In this document: in pieces, positions 9,470 to 18,349 of the stretch
Layout of the letters: each line of letters opens with the position of its first letter
Numbering within the stretch: position 1 is the first letter of the stretch
From: Bradyrhizobium sp. CCBAU 53421
GTDB taxonomy: Bacteria; Pseudomonadota; Alphaproteobacteria; Rhizobiales; Xanthobacteraceae
Assembly: GCF_015291625.1 (NCBI RefSeq)
Contig: NZ_CP030047.1
Span: 6,014,001 to 6,078,000 of the forward strand
Reading direction: 5' to 3'
DNA length: 64,000 bases
Notes under the pieces: generated by a model
Databases searched by the model: none
The model's input: only the letters and a program-made list of their open reading frames with translations
What the model was told of the DNA's origin: nothing
Program-made: the position numbers and the translations under genes

Positions 9470-9516
9470 CGCGCCCCGTTCATCCCTGACCTGACCAAAG
9501 CTGCTCGTCCCTGGAC

Positions 9517-9546
9517 GCTATAGCAGCACTTAGAACAAAACAAGAA
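9517..9546 (-). promoter_or_regulatory. Candidate sigma70-type promoter of dinB
   Basis: Minus-strand TTCTTG (9546-9541) and TATAGC (9522-9517) are separated by 18 nt. The -35 element lies inside the LexA box, so bound LexA would block polymerase. The match is inferred by eye. Confidence 0.5.
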
Positions 9547-9547
9547 C
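9533..9547 (-). promoter_or_regulatory. LexA (SOS) box of dinB
   Basis: On the minus strand the sequence is GTTC-N7-GTTC, exactly the direct-repeat operator of alphaproteobacterial LexA rather than the E. coli palindrome. It ends 64 nt before the dinB start codon. The remaining DNA between dinB and 9796 shows nothing else recognisable. Confidence 0.85.
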
Positions 9548-9796
9548 ACATTCAGTTCCAGTCGACCAGGAACGGTCGCGGGCGCTGGCGCTCCGCCGGC
9601 GAGCGTCGGGCGCACGCTGCCGTGCCGAGCATAGAAGTGGGCGGCCGAGGAATCACCGCAAGGCGGCTGGCAGGTCGCTCGACATCTACAACCGAAGACG
9701 AGCATGACGACGCGCAGCTGTCGCATCTAGCGGCACCAGCGCGCCCATGAGCCGGCTTGCTTTGACGGACAGGGGTTTTCAGGTAGACATCATGGA

Positions 9797-10063
9797 ATGA
9801 CCGACCACTCTCATCAGGTGGACTTCCAGGCTGCGGCCTCCCTTTACAAATGGCCTTCCCTCGGCAACGCCAGGCGAGAGGATCGCGCGCCCTATATGAT
9901 CGTCAACGCAACGCTCGACCAGTGCATTCGGGACTTCATGGGCAAGCCCGAGAAGACCCGGCATCTCTACGAGATCCGGACCACGTCACAGCCTCCCCTC
10001 GTGCCGGATGTACTGTCGCCCGAGCATGTGATCGAGCTCTCCAGGCTTCGCGAGTTTCTCTGA
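9797..10063 (+). CDS. Small conserved hypothetical protein
   Basis: An 88-residue soluble protein starting MTDHSHQVDFQ. Hydrophobic and aromatic positions are spread evenly, with a C-terminal LSPEHVIELSRLREFL helix. No family could be named; the sequence looks like one of the lineage-specific proteins of Bradyrhizobium. An ATG six bases earlier (9791) terminates after two codons, so 9797 is the likely start. An AGGT motif lies somewhat far upstream. The 240 nt downstream contain no gene. Confidence 0.6.
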   Translation: MTDHSHQVDFQAAASLYKWPSLGNARREDRAPYMIVNATLDQCIRDFMGKPEKTRHLYEIRTTSQPPLVPDVLSPEHVIELSRLREFL

Positions 10064-10303
10064 GTCGCGGCAGCGGACGCGATCGTGACGCGTTTCTCCC
10101 GCAGTCAGGCTTATCCATCGGTCGTGCGCCGGAAGGCGCATTGTTTGCCTCTGAGGGAGCCGCTACACTTGCCCGGCTCACTGACTGACGGACGTCCGCG
10201 CCCGCATGATTGATCCGCTTCGACCTCCTCTCGGGTTCGTGCATCGCCTGCGCGGAAGCGGAGTGGCCGCACGACCGGTTGCCGGGGCATCGAGAGGCGC
10301 CAT

Positions 10304-11479
10304 ATGAGGTTCAATCTGGCGATCTTGAGCGTGCTGGCCGCCAGACCCGAGCAACGCATCCCGCTTGAAGAGGTCAGCCGCGAGGTCAAGCGCATGATCG
10401 CCGCGGGCGATGCGGCCACGAAGGTGAAACGGTCGTCGGAGCTCGGCGATGCCGACGTCTTCCAATCCGGATGGGCTTCGATCAATGAGGCCGGGCTGCA
10501 GATCACGGAGACCGGCCTTGCGCTTTGGCGCGAGCTTGAAGCGTCCCGGGTCGAGCAGGAACTCAACGCGCAGGAGCACGGCGAGCGGGAGTTTGTCGAG
10601 CGGGAGCTTGGTGAGGAGTCCGGCGAACCACAGGCAGAAAGCCTGGAGAGCGTTGCCGCCGAGCCGCGCGATGCGATCAGCGATGCCGAGATCGAGCGGC
10701 CCGGCGCTATCGATCGGCCAATCCCTTTCGTGATGCAGGAGGGCTTCGCCGATCGCACGGCCTGGGGCGCAAGCCGCACGACGCCGGCTCCCGACCTGCC
10801 CGCGCCCGCCGCGATCGTCCCCGAACCGGCATTCGGCTCCATTCACGACCCGGACCGAGACGGTTCTCGGCTCTCGCACCTCGTGAAACGCCTCGGCACC
10901 AGCCTGCCTGGATTTGCCCGGGCGCGGCGGCGGCGCACCAAGCGCGAAGCACCGGATCGGAAAGCGGTCACCGGCGTCGGAGTGACGGGGCTGGCGATTG
11001 CGTGCCTCAGCCTGATCTCGATCGTTGCGTGCGTTGCCGCGGCGATTGCACTCGGCCAGATCACGTCGCTGAAGTCGGACAACGCTGCGCTGCGGCGGGA
11101 GCTGGTCCCGCTGAGGGACCGTCTCACACGGCTCGAGCAGGAAGCCGCCAAACGCGAGGCCGCGCAACAGGAGGCGCAGGACAAGCTCGAGGCGGACAAG
11201 AGGGCCTCTGATGCCGGCAGCCAGCAGACTGCGCTCAACCTCTCGCGAGAAGAGATTCAGCTGATCAGGGAATACATCAAGGCGGCCCCTTCGGCCGGCA
11301 GCGGCAGCCCGCCGATCAACGTCGGCGATCCCGTCACCGGCGGAATGATTCCGTTGCCGTCGCCGCTGACGGAGAAGGTGCCGCGACTGGTCGGTGCGAG
11401 ATTTGCGATCCGCAACGGCGTGATCGTCATCAGCGCACGAAGCAGCCGCCGCGTCGATGCCGTGTTGATGCCGAACTGA
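10304..11479 (+). CDS. Hypothetical membrane protein with winged-helix-like N-terminus and coiled coil
   Basis: A 391-residue protein. Residues 1-80 (MRFNLAILSVLAARPEQRIPLEEV...) look like a small helical, possibly winged-helix, module. A Glu/Ala/Pro-rich linker follows to about 215. A single membrane helix lies at about 225-252 (GLAIACLSLISIVACVAAAIAL). Then comes a coiled coil at about 256-310 (LVPLRDRLTRLEQEAAKREAAQQEAQ), and last a periplasmic beta-like tail with IRNGVIVISAR. It would have its N-terminus in the cytoplasm and its C-terminus outside. An AGAGG motif precedes the ATG. The architecture recalls transmembrane regulators, but there are no known sensor or kinase motifs, so function is open. 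Confidence 0.7.
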   Translation: MRFNLAILSVLAARPEQRIPLEEVSREVKRMIAAGDAATKVKRSSELGDADVFQSGWASINEAGLQITETGLALWRELEASRVEQELNAQEHGEREFVERELGEESGEPQAESLESVAAEPRDAISDAEIERPGAIDRPIPFVMQEGFADRTAWGASRTTPAPDLPAPAAIVPEPAFGSIHDPDRDGSRLSHLVKRLGTSLPGFARARRRRTKREAPDRKAVTGVGVTGLAIACLSLISIVACVAAAIALGQITSLKSDNAALRRELVPLRDRLTRLEQEAAKREAAQQEAQDKLEADKRASDAGSQQTALNLSREEIQLIREYIKAAPSAGSGSPPINVGDPVTGGMIPLPSPLTEKVPRLVGARFAIRNGVIVISARSSRRVDAVLMPN

Positions 11480-11491
11480 ACCCGATCCGGA

Positions 11492-12727
11492 TCAGGACAC
11501 ACGAACCGGAATTGCCCCGCCGGCGTCGAGTTGCCGCGACCTCGTCCAGATCACCGCGATCAATGTGGCGCACATCAACGGCCCCACCGGCACAAGCGCG
11601 ACCGGGAAGGCATATCCCAGCACAAAGATGATGCTGACGCCGAAGCGGAAGGACCGCCTCGATGGCGGCGCGATCCGGTCATCGCTCATGAGGAAGACCA
11701 ACGCGACGATCAGGACCTGCATATCGTAGATGGCGAAGTACGGGGAAATCAGCGGCGTTGCCGCAAGCAGGCAGGCGGCCTTGACGGCGAAGCTTACATC
11801 GCGCCGCCACGTGATCAGTACCCAGACCGCGCAAGCCGACGCGACAAGGATCTGCAGCGACATGGCCACCCCGTAGCCAAAGCCGGCAAGACGAAACAGG
11901 CCATAGATGCTCTGCAACTTGTACCACGGCAGCGCGCCGGTGAGATGGAATTGCGTCGTCGCGAAAGTCGCTGCCTCACGAAATCCCGTGAACGTATCCC
12001 AGCCGAAGATGGTCCCGGACAGCAGCAGCAGGGCGATCGACATCAGGGAGGCCGTTATGACAACGCTCCAGCGCCCGGTGACGATCAGTACGAAGGGGAG
12101 AAGAACGCCATATTGAGGCTTGAAGATCAGCAGCGCGATCAAAAGACCGCTGATGATCGGGCGCCTGTCGAGGAGCACCAGCGCGCCCCCCAGCAGCGAT
12201 GCCGCAAGCAGCGAGCTTTGGCCGGCAAGGAAATCGTACACGACGGGCGGCGCTGCCAATGCCAGCAGCAGCGCGCCCGAACGCGGCCGAATGGCGTAGA
12301 CCACGCCGAGCCAGCAGGCCAGCTTTGCCGCGCTCCAGATCCAGAAGGCCGCCGTGAATGGCAATAGCGCGAGGGGTGCCAGAACCAGAAAAAACACCGG
12401 AGGATAGAAGAACGGAACCGGCATTTGATCGTAGGAATACGGCGCATGCTGCGCCGGCTGCATCTGATCGAGCATCTGCCGCAACTGGCCCCAATCATAG
12501 GCGGTCGAAGCATGCCCGTTCAGAGCCATCGAGCCGGCGGCCCAGAAACACGAGAAGTCGATGCCCGGATGACCGGCTCCACTGACAAAGATCAGGAGCA
12601 AAGCCAGTATCGTTATGCTCAGCAGGATGAGACAGGCGGTTGCCTGCGCCCTGTCCTCATCGTCCTTGTGCGAAATAACCCAAGTCATGAAAAATCGCGC
12701 GATCTCGTCAAAGCCGCAATCTACCAT
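11492..12727 (-). CDS. Polytopic membrane protein, GT87/DUF2029-type glycosyltransferase
   Basis: A 411-residue integral membrane protein with about 10-11 predicted helices. The first periplasmic loop carries FSCFWAAGSMALNG and FYPPVFFL; the FxxFWxA...A motif with an acidic residue just before it (GIDFSCFWAA) is typical of the GT-C fold DUF2029 family. Members use polyprenyl-phosphate sugars to mannosylate or arabinosylate lipids or glycans outside the membrane. The C-terminal half (LLAATPLISPYFAIYDMQVL) also fits that family. The start at 12727 gives a short polar lead; Met14 (12688) is an alternative. It is convergent with the preceding gene (12-nt gap). The sugar and acceptor are unknown. 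Confidence 0.8.
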   Translation of the reverse strand: MVDCGFDEIARFFMTWVISHKDDEDRAQATACLILLSITILALLLIFVSGAGHPGIDFSCFWAAGSMALNGHASTAYDWGQLRQMLDQMQPAQHAPYSYDQMPVPFFYPPVFFLVLAPLALLPFTAAFWIWSAAKLACWLGVVYAIRPRSGALLLALAAPPVVYDFLAGQSSLLAASLLGGALVLLDRRPIISGLLIALLIFKPQYGVLLPFVLIVTGRWSVVITASLMSIALLLLSGTIFGWDTFTGFREAATFATTQFHLTGALPWYKLQSIYGLFRLAGFGYGVAMSLQILVASACAVWVLITWRRDVSFAVKAACLLAATPLISPYFAIYDMQVLIVALVFLMSDDRIAPPSRRSFRFGVSIIFVLGYAFPVALVPVGPLMCATLIAVIWTRSRQLDAGGAIPVRVS

Positions 12728-13050
12728 TGCAGTTTCTGGTGCGGCAACGGATCGGACCCCCGTTAGTTAACGGAGAACCCCGCTTGCGGCATCGTTGTTT
12801 GGTGGCATCCTATTAGCTCGGGATTTCGCCCGTTGACGTCCCCGCGCGCGGCGCCGCTTTTCGCACGCTGGTTCGCGCGCAACCCATTCCGCAACGCGCA
12901 TCTTGACGCGCCCTGTCGCGGGCAACAGTCCGAAACAAACCAGCGGAATTTGCCGGGCACGACCGCGGACGTAGCGTTGGACATGGTGACAGCGCCGGTC
13001 GTAAACTGATCCCGTTGCGGCAATCGAAGCCATCAGGCGCGGTTCTGACG
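12728..13050. other. Intergenic region between divergent genes
   Basis: About 320 bases. Frames on the minus strand reach 86 codons but look like shadows, with no ribosome site and no recognisable pattern. It must hold the promoters of the GT87-type gene and of the small membrane protein; no clear promoter elements could be assigned. Confidence 0.4.
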
Positions 13051-13221
13051 ATGGACTGGTCCTACTATCTTGCGGGCGGTGCCGTTGTCCTGCTCCTCCT
13101 TGCCTATCGCCTGCATGGCGGGCTGTTCAGGAGGGATACGCTGCGGGACGAGAAACTGAATCGGCTGATCGATGAACGCATCAGCCGCATGGACCTGAAG
13201 CGCGAAAAAAGGTCCGAATAG
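13051..13221 (+). CDS. Small single-pass membrane protein
   Basis: A 56-residue protein with a membrane helix at about 5-21 (YYLAGGAVVLLLLAYRL) and a highly charged cytoplasmic tail (DEKLNRLIDERISRMDLKREKR). The ATG at 13051 gives a compact protein. The longer start at 13015 adds a polar lead with no ribosome site. The family is unrecognised. The shape is common among small regulators or assembly aids, but nothing in the context shows a partner. Confidence 0.5.
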   Translation: MDWSYYLAGGAVVLLLLAYRLHGGLFRRDTLRDEKLNRLIDERISRMDLKREKRSE

Positions 13222-13349
13222 ATCGCGATGAGGACGTGACGATTTGCTGCGCATGCCGGCGCCATGCGAATCATCGCCCGCCGGCGCCCTGCATGACCCG
13301 GGCGACCGGAAACATCATGAAGATCGGGCGACCGTCGCGTGGCCGTCAG

Positions 13350-13916
13350 CTACGGCTGATTGTTCGGCGGCCTTTCGATGAACTTCCGGCTGCCGTTGAG
13401 AAGCTCGAGGTTGTTGGCAATGACCGGATTGCCCGGATCGAGCGAATACGCCTTCTCGAACTTGCGCCGTGCGCCGTTCAGATTGCCGCGCAGCATGAGG
13501 GAGTAGCCCTGATCGTTGAGGATCTGGACGGTCTCGCCGCCAATCCGGATTGCCTGCGCGTAGGCCTGATCGGCAAGGTCGAACCGGCGCAACCTGTCAT
13601 AGCTCGCCGCAAGACCGACCCAGGCCGTGACGTCCTTGGGCGCCTTCTCGACCGCATCCTTGAAATAGCGCTGGGAGATTCCGTAATTGCCGCGATTGAA
13701 TTGCTCGAGGCCCATCCGCACCGGCTCGTCGGAGGGATAGTATTTGACGTCGGTCGGCTCCTGCACGGGATCGCCGCCCGGCGGATCCACGGGCGCGACG
13801 ATCGCAGCTTCCCGCGTGGTGTAGTCACAGCCGGCAAGGCCGGTCGCCAAGCAGCAACAGATCAACGCTGGCGCGAGACGATGCAACCCTCGCCCCGTTC
13901 CCCAAGTCCAGCGCAT
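13350..13916 (-). CDS. TPR lipoprotein of the Tad pilus locus (TadD-like)
   Basis: A 188-residue protein with a lipoprotein signal ending in an LAGC lipobox (about residue 30). At least three tetratricopeptide-like units follow (VRMGLEQFNRGNYGISQRYF, DVTAWVGLAASYDRL, QILNDQGYSLMLRGNL). TadD-type TPR lipoproteins support assembly or outer membrane placement of the Tad secretin. It is the last gene of the minus-strand Tad locus, about 200 nt after the small lipoprotein gene. The frame is open to 14096, but the ATGs at 13940-13916 place the signal sequence at the N-terminus; 13916 is chosen because GGGGC lies just upstream. ATG 13940 is an equally plausible start. Confidence 0.8.
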   Translation of the reverse strand: MRWTWGTGRGLHRLAPALICCCLATGLAGCDYTTREAAIVAPVDPPGGDPVQEPTDVKYYPSDEPVRMGLEQFNRGNYGISQRYFKDAVEKAPKDVTAWVGLAASYDRLRRFDLADQAYAQAIRIGGETVQILNDQGYSLMLRGNLNGARRKFEKAYSLDPGNPVIANNLELLNGSRKFIERPPNNQP

Positions 13917-14119
13917 CTCTTGCCCCATTCGAAACATCATCGCGAAACTACCTACGAAAAACCGACGGCACGACCGAAACACCGAGGCCAGCGCCAGCAA
14001 CCAACGTCGCATTTCCCTTCCGAGTCCGGCCCCGGCATCTGGCCCACGCCGCCAGGATTGATCGAGGAATCGACGTCCCAACGCCAAATGCCCCAAAGCC
14101 GAGACCGTCAGCTCACGCC

Positions 14120-14515
14120 TTACTTGCCTCCAACCCCGACGGACACCGACCCTCCGGTCCCCGCTCCCAATCCGGTCGTGTTGACATTCTGAATTGTGGT
14201 GACCGGCGGCGCCTGACCCATCGCCTTGGTCGGATCGCTTATGTCGGGAAGCTGATCGACCGGCCGCGACGTGGTGCCGTAGCGCTTCACGGCGTCAGTC
14301 GCCCGCCGCGCGTCATACGCGATCCTGCGATCGCCGACATAGGCCGGCCATGGGTGGATCGTGTGGGTGACCGCGTTGACCTCCTTGGCATTGCCGGCAC
14401 TCATCGTGATGGTCTCGGAGCGCTGGACGTAACGGTCCATCTCGTCATGCCCGTAGACGCCGTAGCAGCCGCCGAGCAGCACGGGGGCGAGCAGAGCCAG
14501 ATATCTGATTGTCAT
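14120..14515 (-). CDS. Small lipoprotein in Tad locus, possible CpaD replacement
   Basis: A 131-residue predicted outer membrane lipoprotein. The signal MTIRYLALLAPVLLGGC has a clear lipobox with Cys17. The mature part includes MDRYVQRSETITMSAGNAKE and then a Gly/Thr/Asn-rich tail. AGGAGG lies 6 nt before the ATG, a strong site. It follows cpaC by 12 nt, the place where cpaD stands in Caulobacter-type loci. CpaD proteins are about twice as long, and the similarity here is limited to position, the lipoprotein signal and a short ERSETITMSAG-like stretch. A role as secretin pilotin or partner is inferred. Confidence 0.7.
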   Translation of the reverse strand: MTIRYLALLAPVLLGGCYGVYGHDEMDRYVQRSETITMSAGNAKEVNAVTHTIHPWPAYVGDRRIAYDARRATDAVKRYGTTSRPVDQLPDISDPTKAMGQAPPVTTIQNVNTTGLGAGTGGSVSVGVGGK

Positions 14516-14527
14516 CTCTCGCCTCCT

Positions 14528-16186
14528 CTAGTTCAGGGTCTTCACGACCGGCTGGTCTACCGCGGCAGCCGGTGGCGGAGCGCGCACGACCGCATTGGGC
14601 GCGATGATGTGGCCATAGGGTCCCTTCACGTCGCCGCCGGAATTGACGTAGTCGTCGTAGCGCTTGCGAACTTCCATCTGGCCGTTGAGGAAGAAATCGA
14701 CATCGTTGGCCGGCAGGCGGGAGTCGAGCGGCGATGCCAGTTGCTGGCCGGGCGCCGCCGGCGCCACGAGGCGCGGCGTCACGATGATGACGAGGTCGGT
14801 TTCCTGCTGCTGATAGGACTTGCTGCTGAACAAGGCCCCGAGCACCGGCACCGAGCCGATCCAGGGCAACTGCGAAACGTCCTGCTGGTTCTTCGTCTGC
14901 AACAGGCCGGCGATGGCAAAGCTCTGGCCGTCGCGCAACTCGACCGTGGTGCGCGCGTCGCGGCGGGTCAGTGACGGAACGCTGGTGCCCTGAATCGTGA
15001 CCGTATTGGTGAAATCGAGTTCGCTGACCGAGGGCTCGACGCGGAGGTTGATCAAGCCGCGCGAGAGCACGGTCGGCACGAAGGCCAGCTCGACGCCGAA
15101 CTTCTTGTACTCGATCGACACGGTCGGAAAGCCTGACGTCGACTGGCTCGGGATCGGCACCGGGAATTCGCCGCCGGCCAGGAAGCGCGCGGCGTCGCCG
15201 GAGAGCGTGGTCAGATTCGGCTCGGCCAGCCGGCGCGCCAGTCCCTTGGTCTCCAGGGCGGTGATCAGAAGGTCCACCGAGCTGCCGTTGCTGGTCCTCA
15301 GGATGCTGGTCAGCAGGCTGCCGAACGGGGCCGGAGATATGCCGCCGGCAGAACCGACAAGCGTTCCGATCGTACTGAGCACCGGGAGGCTGCCAGTCGG
15401 GGCCTGCCCCACCTGCCCACCACCAGCACCGAGAGGGCCATTGTTGGTATTGATACCGCCAATGGGAGTTCGGCCGGCGGCTGCGACGCCACCCTGCCCC
15501 GAAATGCCGATGTTGGTTCCATTGGCGTTGGCCGCCATGAGGTTCACGCCGAGATCGCGCCCTGCCTGCCGGTTGACCTCGAGGAAGCGCACCTCGAGCA
15601 TCACCTGCTGCGGCGCCGCAACGCTCATCGCATTGACCACGATGCCGCCCTCGGGAACGCTGCCCTTGGCGATCGTCAGCGCCCGCTCGGCGGCGACCGC
15701 ATCGGCGGCCACGCCGCTCAGCACCACCTGGCCCTCCGACGCAGACACGCGAATGCCGCGCGTGCCGGTTCCCGACTGGATGTTCTGCTGCAGATTGCCG
15801 ATATCGACGGTCACCTCGACATCGAGGATGCCGATCTGCTTCATCGAGCTGTCGAACAGGATGACGTTGGTGGTGCCGGTCTTCTTGCCCTGGACGTAGA
15901 TCAGATGGTCGCTGAGCGACTTCACGTCGGCAATGTCGGGCGAGCCCGCGACGATCGACGAAAACGCCGTGTCGACCCTGAAGGTCCGTGATTTGTTGAC
16001 GGTCACCCTGACGCGCTGGACGTCGCTCATCTCGCTGACGAAGACGCCGCTGGACGACGGAGCCCGCCGCTCCGCGGCGGCAGCAGGATCGGTGAAATGA
16101 AACAGGGCGATCGCAGCGCCAAACGCCATCGCGCTCAAGGCGACCAGCCCAAGTCCCGCATCGACCGAAACGCGACTTCCCATCAT
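14528..16186 (-). CDS. cpaC: Tad pilus outer membrane secretin CpaC/RcpA
   Basis: A 552-residue secretin that forms the outer membrane pore for the Flp pilus. The signal/anchor is at about 8-38. It is followed by the pilus-specific N-terminal domain (VNKSRTFRVDTAFSSIVAGSPDIADV), a BON-like segment (VVLSGVAADAVAAERAL) and a Gly/Asn-rich insertion at about 225-275. The secretin core comes last, with SVPVLGALFSSKSYQQ and ETDLVIIVTPRLV. AAGGGG precedes the double ATG at 16186. It heads a subgroup cpaC-lipoprotein-TPR lipoprotein that is separated from the main Tad operon by a 417-nt gap, so it may have its own promoter. Confidence 0.95.
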   Translation of the reverse strand: MMGSRVSVDAGLGLVALSAMAFGAAIALFHFTDPAAAAERRAPSSSGVFVSEMSDVQRVRVTVNKSRTFRVDTAFSSIVAGSPDIADVKSLSDHLIYVQGKKTGTTNVILFDSSMKQIGILDVEVTVDIGNLQQNIQSGTGTRGIRVSASEGQVVLSGVAADAVAAERALTIAKGSVPEGGIVVNAMSVAAPQQVMLEVRFLEVNRQAGRDLGVNLMAANANGTNIGISGQGGVAAAGRTPIGGINTNNGPLGAGGGQVGQAPTGSLPVLSTIGTLVGSAGGISPAPFGSLLTSILRTSNGSSVDLLITALETKGLARRLAEPNLTTLSGDAARFLAGGEFPVPIPSQSTSGFPTVSIEYKKFGVELAFVPTVLSRGLINLRVEPSVSELDFTNTVTIQGTSVPSLTRRDARTTVELRDGQSFAIAGLLQTKNQQDVSQLPWIGSVPVLGALFSSKSYQQQETDLVIIVTPRLVAPAAPGQQLASPLDSRLPANDVDFFLNGQMEVRKRYDDYVNSGGDVKGPYGHIIAPNAVVRAPPPAAAVDQPVVKTLN

Positions 16187-16603
16187 GCCAATCCCCTTCG
16201 CCGCGTCTCCGCGACGATCCCCCGTAAACCTACGGCCTCGACGTCCCGATCACTCCCGTTCGTCCATCACGCCGTAGAGCTTACAGTCTGTCCAACTACA
16301 AATCGTTACTCGCGAAATTCCCATTCTCCGGCGTGTCGAGCTGAACCAAAACGCAGTTCGCTCCGTGATCCCCACCCGCCAGGCCGCCTAACGACGGCTC
16401 CTGATAATCCCCCGCCGCGCGCCCTGATTGCAAGGAAAGAGCCCCGCCCGGCCGCGGCAAGCCCTGAGAAAACTGCCCGATGTTGCCAGCGCGCACCACT
16501 TCGGTAGCCCGGTTGGGCGATTTCCGGCTCGCCCAACGGCGAGGACGTCCGGGCGGCGGCCTGCCCGAACGATCCAACCTCGGCCAGCGCCGAATCGGGC
16601 TTC
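16187..16603. other. Gap inside the Tad locus, candidate internal promoter region
   Basis: A 417-nt interval between tadE and cpaC in a locus where other gaps are under 15 nt. Two minus-strand frames (16296-16577 and 16306-16536) lack ribosome sites and recognisable content. A 6-bp hairpin (CTCGCC/GGCGAG, 16528-16543) lies near the upstream end, without a T-run. The interval probably holds the cpaC promoter. Confidence 0.4.
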
Positions 16604-17020
16604 TCAGAACGGAATCTGGGTGGATGCGCTTGGGGCGTTGAATGAGGAGCCCCAGACCGACATCATCATCTGGAAGTTGGGCGAGGATGCCGTCACGGTA
16701 AGCGCAGAGGTGCCCGCGGTGGTGGTCACCGTTGGCGAGAGCCCCAGGCTGGAATTGTACAGGAAGGGAGCAGCCGTTTGCTTCTGTGTGTCCGACAGAT
16801 AGTCAGTGGTGCAAGCGGACGGCGATGTCCCCGCGATGACAGCGGGTGTATAGCACTGGATGATGTTCGCCCGAGCGCCGGCATCGGCAAGCACGCGCAA
16901 CGACTGCATCGTGATCGCGTACCGCCCGAAATCAATGATGGCGAAGATCAGGGTGAACAAGGGTACTGCAACGATGCAAAATTCCAGGGCCGCGACGCCG
17001 CGCTGATCGAGCTTCCTCAT
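16604..17020 (-). CDS. tadE: TadE-family minor pilin-like protein
   Basis: A 138-residue pseudopilin. The N-terminus MRKLDQRGVAALEFCIVAVPL has the RG-x-x-A-L-E-F pattern of TadE/TadF, with the acidic residue in the hydrophobic helix (about 8-35) where the prepilin peptidase would act. The periplasmic part is Ser/Thr-rich with two cysteines (QCYTPA, SACTTD). The ATG overlaps the stop of the preceding tadG gene as TGATG, indicating translational coupling. The upstream extension of the frame to 17077 lies inside tadG and is rejected. TadE-type proteins are thought to assist pilus initiation. Confidence 0.85.
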   Translation of the reverse strand: MRKLDQRGVAALEFCIVAVPLFTLIFAIIDFGRYAITMQSLRVLADAGARANIIQCYTPAVIAGTSPSACTTDYLSDTQKQTAAPFLYNSSLGLSPTVTTTAGTSALTVTASSPNFQMMMSVWGSSFNAPSASTQIPF

Positions 17021-18342
17021 CACTGCACCAAACGCACGGTTTGAACATTCGGCTTTGTCGCCCCATCGGACGTACACTTGCTGTTGTCCAGCGTCGTATT
17101 GCCCTGGAATGTCACGGCGTAGGCGATGACCTGATAGCAGCCGGAAGCGGGGGCGCTCGACGAGCTGTTGCCTCCGTACGTGACGGGAGTGTTCGGTACA
17201 TAAACCGTGCCATTGAAATAGCTGCTGGAACTGCCGCTGATATTCACGCCTTGCTTCGAGTAGGCCTCATTGTCGTAGATGAGGAGGTCAGTCATCTGAG
17301 TCTTGACCGATGCCGACAGTACCGACGGCCCCGCAGGTGACTTCACCGCAGTAAGCTGGATCGTCGGACTCCCGGTGATGGTGAGCGACCCTCCTCCGAA
17401 AAATATCAAAGTAGCCGTTCCCGTTATGGTTGGACTGCCGCTGATCTTGACGCTCCCCGTAAAATAGTACGTGCCACTCAGCGTAGTAGGAAATGACGGG
17501 TTGCCCGCATTGTAACAGCTGCCACTCTCATACGACGTGAGTGTTGAGCCACACTTCCCGCTCGGAAAATCAGACGTCTTCAGCGCCGTCAGCGCCGTGT
17601 TCACAGCACTCAGGGGATCGGGGATCGGTTGCTGGTAGGTTAGCACGCTCGTGCATTGGGTGCCGCCCGTCTGGGAACAGCCGCCGACCGTATAGCTTGG
17701 CGCATTCACCTGGATGCCGGAATTGCCGACGAAGCCGATCGCGTTTGATGCGGCGCTATCCGACGAAATGCCGCACGTTGTCGACGACACGGTAGGGCTA
17801 CCTTGAAAGGTAACAGAATCCTTCAAAGCCAACACGCATGGAGGTTTCGCAAGACTATCAACTTGGGCGACTGCCAATGCGCCCACATTGATCGTCGACA
17901 TACCGAGGACCTTGGCGAGGTAAGCCGGCTGCTGCTGGCTAACGATGGCCTGGACGTAAGTTCCCGCGGTCCCGTTCCACGACGTCAGCGACGCGATCTG
18001 CACGCTCTGAGAAACGTTGCTCGGAAGGCTCGTCGAGCAAGTGGAGCCGGGATAGGACGTGTCGCCCGAATTGCAGAACGCATTCTGAGCGGCGACCTGC
18101 TTGCCGCGATAATCGTATGCCTGTGAGTTATTGCAGCTTACGCCAGGCTGTGGAGCACTGTCGCACGCCAACCGCAAGGCGCCCGCATAGGCGGCCGCAT
18201 CAGCCGCCCCCTGGGCGCGCTGCTGGGTGACGTACCACATCCCCGCCTCTCCGCCGAGCGCCATCACTCCGATCAGCGGCACCAGTGCAATGACTGTTGC
18301 GAACGCGGCCGAGCCTCTACGGCTATGGAGCATGTTTCGCAT
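17020..18342 (-). CDS. tadG: TadG-like pilus assembly protein
   Basis: A 440-residue protein with a short basic N-terminus (MRNMLHSRRGSAAF) and one membrane helix at about 12-35 (VIALVPLIGVMALGGEAGMWY). A conserved TadG-type stretch QQRAQGAADAAAYAGAL follows directly. The large periplasmic part is Ser/Thr/Gly-rich and includes repeated SGSPTI-type units at about 290-330 (KISGSPTITGTATLIFFGGG, LTITGSPTIQL), which suggests a beta-helix. No von Willebrand A domain is evident, unlike longer TadG proteins. The frame is open upstream to 18702, but that part is a shadow of the neighbouring gene; AGGTG lies close to the ATG at 18342. Confidence 0.85.
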   Translation of the reverse strand: MRNMLHSRRGSAAFATVIALVPLIGVMALGGEAGMWYVTQQRAQGAADAAAYAGALRLACDSAPQPGVSCNNSQAYDYRGKQVAAQNAFCNSGDTSYPGSTCSTSLPSNVSQSVQIASLTSWNGTAGTYVQAIVSQQQPAYLAKVLGMSTINVGALAVAQVDSLAKPPCVLALKDSVTFQGSPTVSSTTCGISSDSAASNAIGFVGNSGIQVNAPSYTVGGCSQTGGTQCTSVLTYQQPIPDPLSAVNTALTALKTSDFPSGKCGSTLTSYESGSCYNAGNPSFPTTLSGTYYFTGSVKISGSPTITGTATLIFFGGGSLTITGSPTIQLTAVKSPAGPSVLSASVKTQMTDLLIYDNEAYSKQGVNISGSSSSYFNGTVYVPNTPVTYGGNSSSSAPASGCYQVIAYAVTFQGNTTLDNSKCTSDGATKPNVQTVRLVQ

Positions 18343-18349
18343 GGAACAC

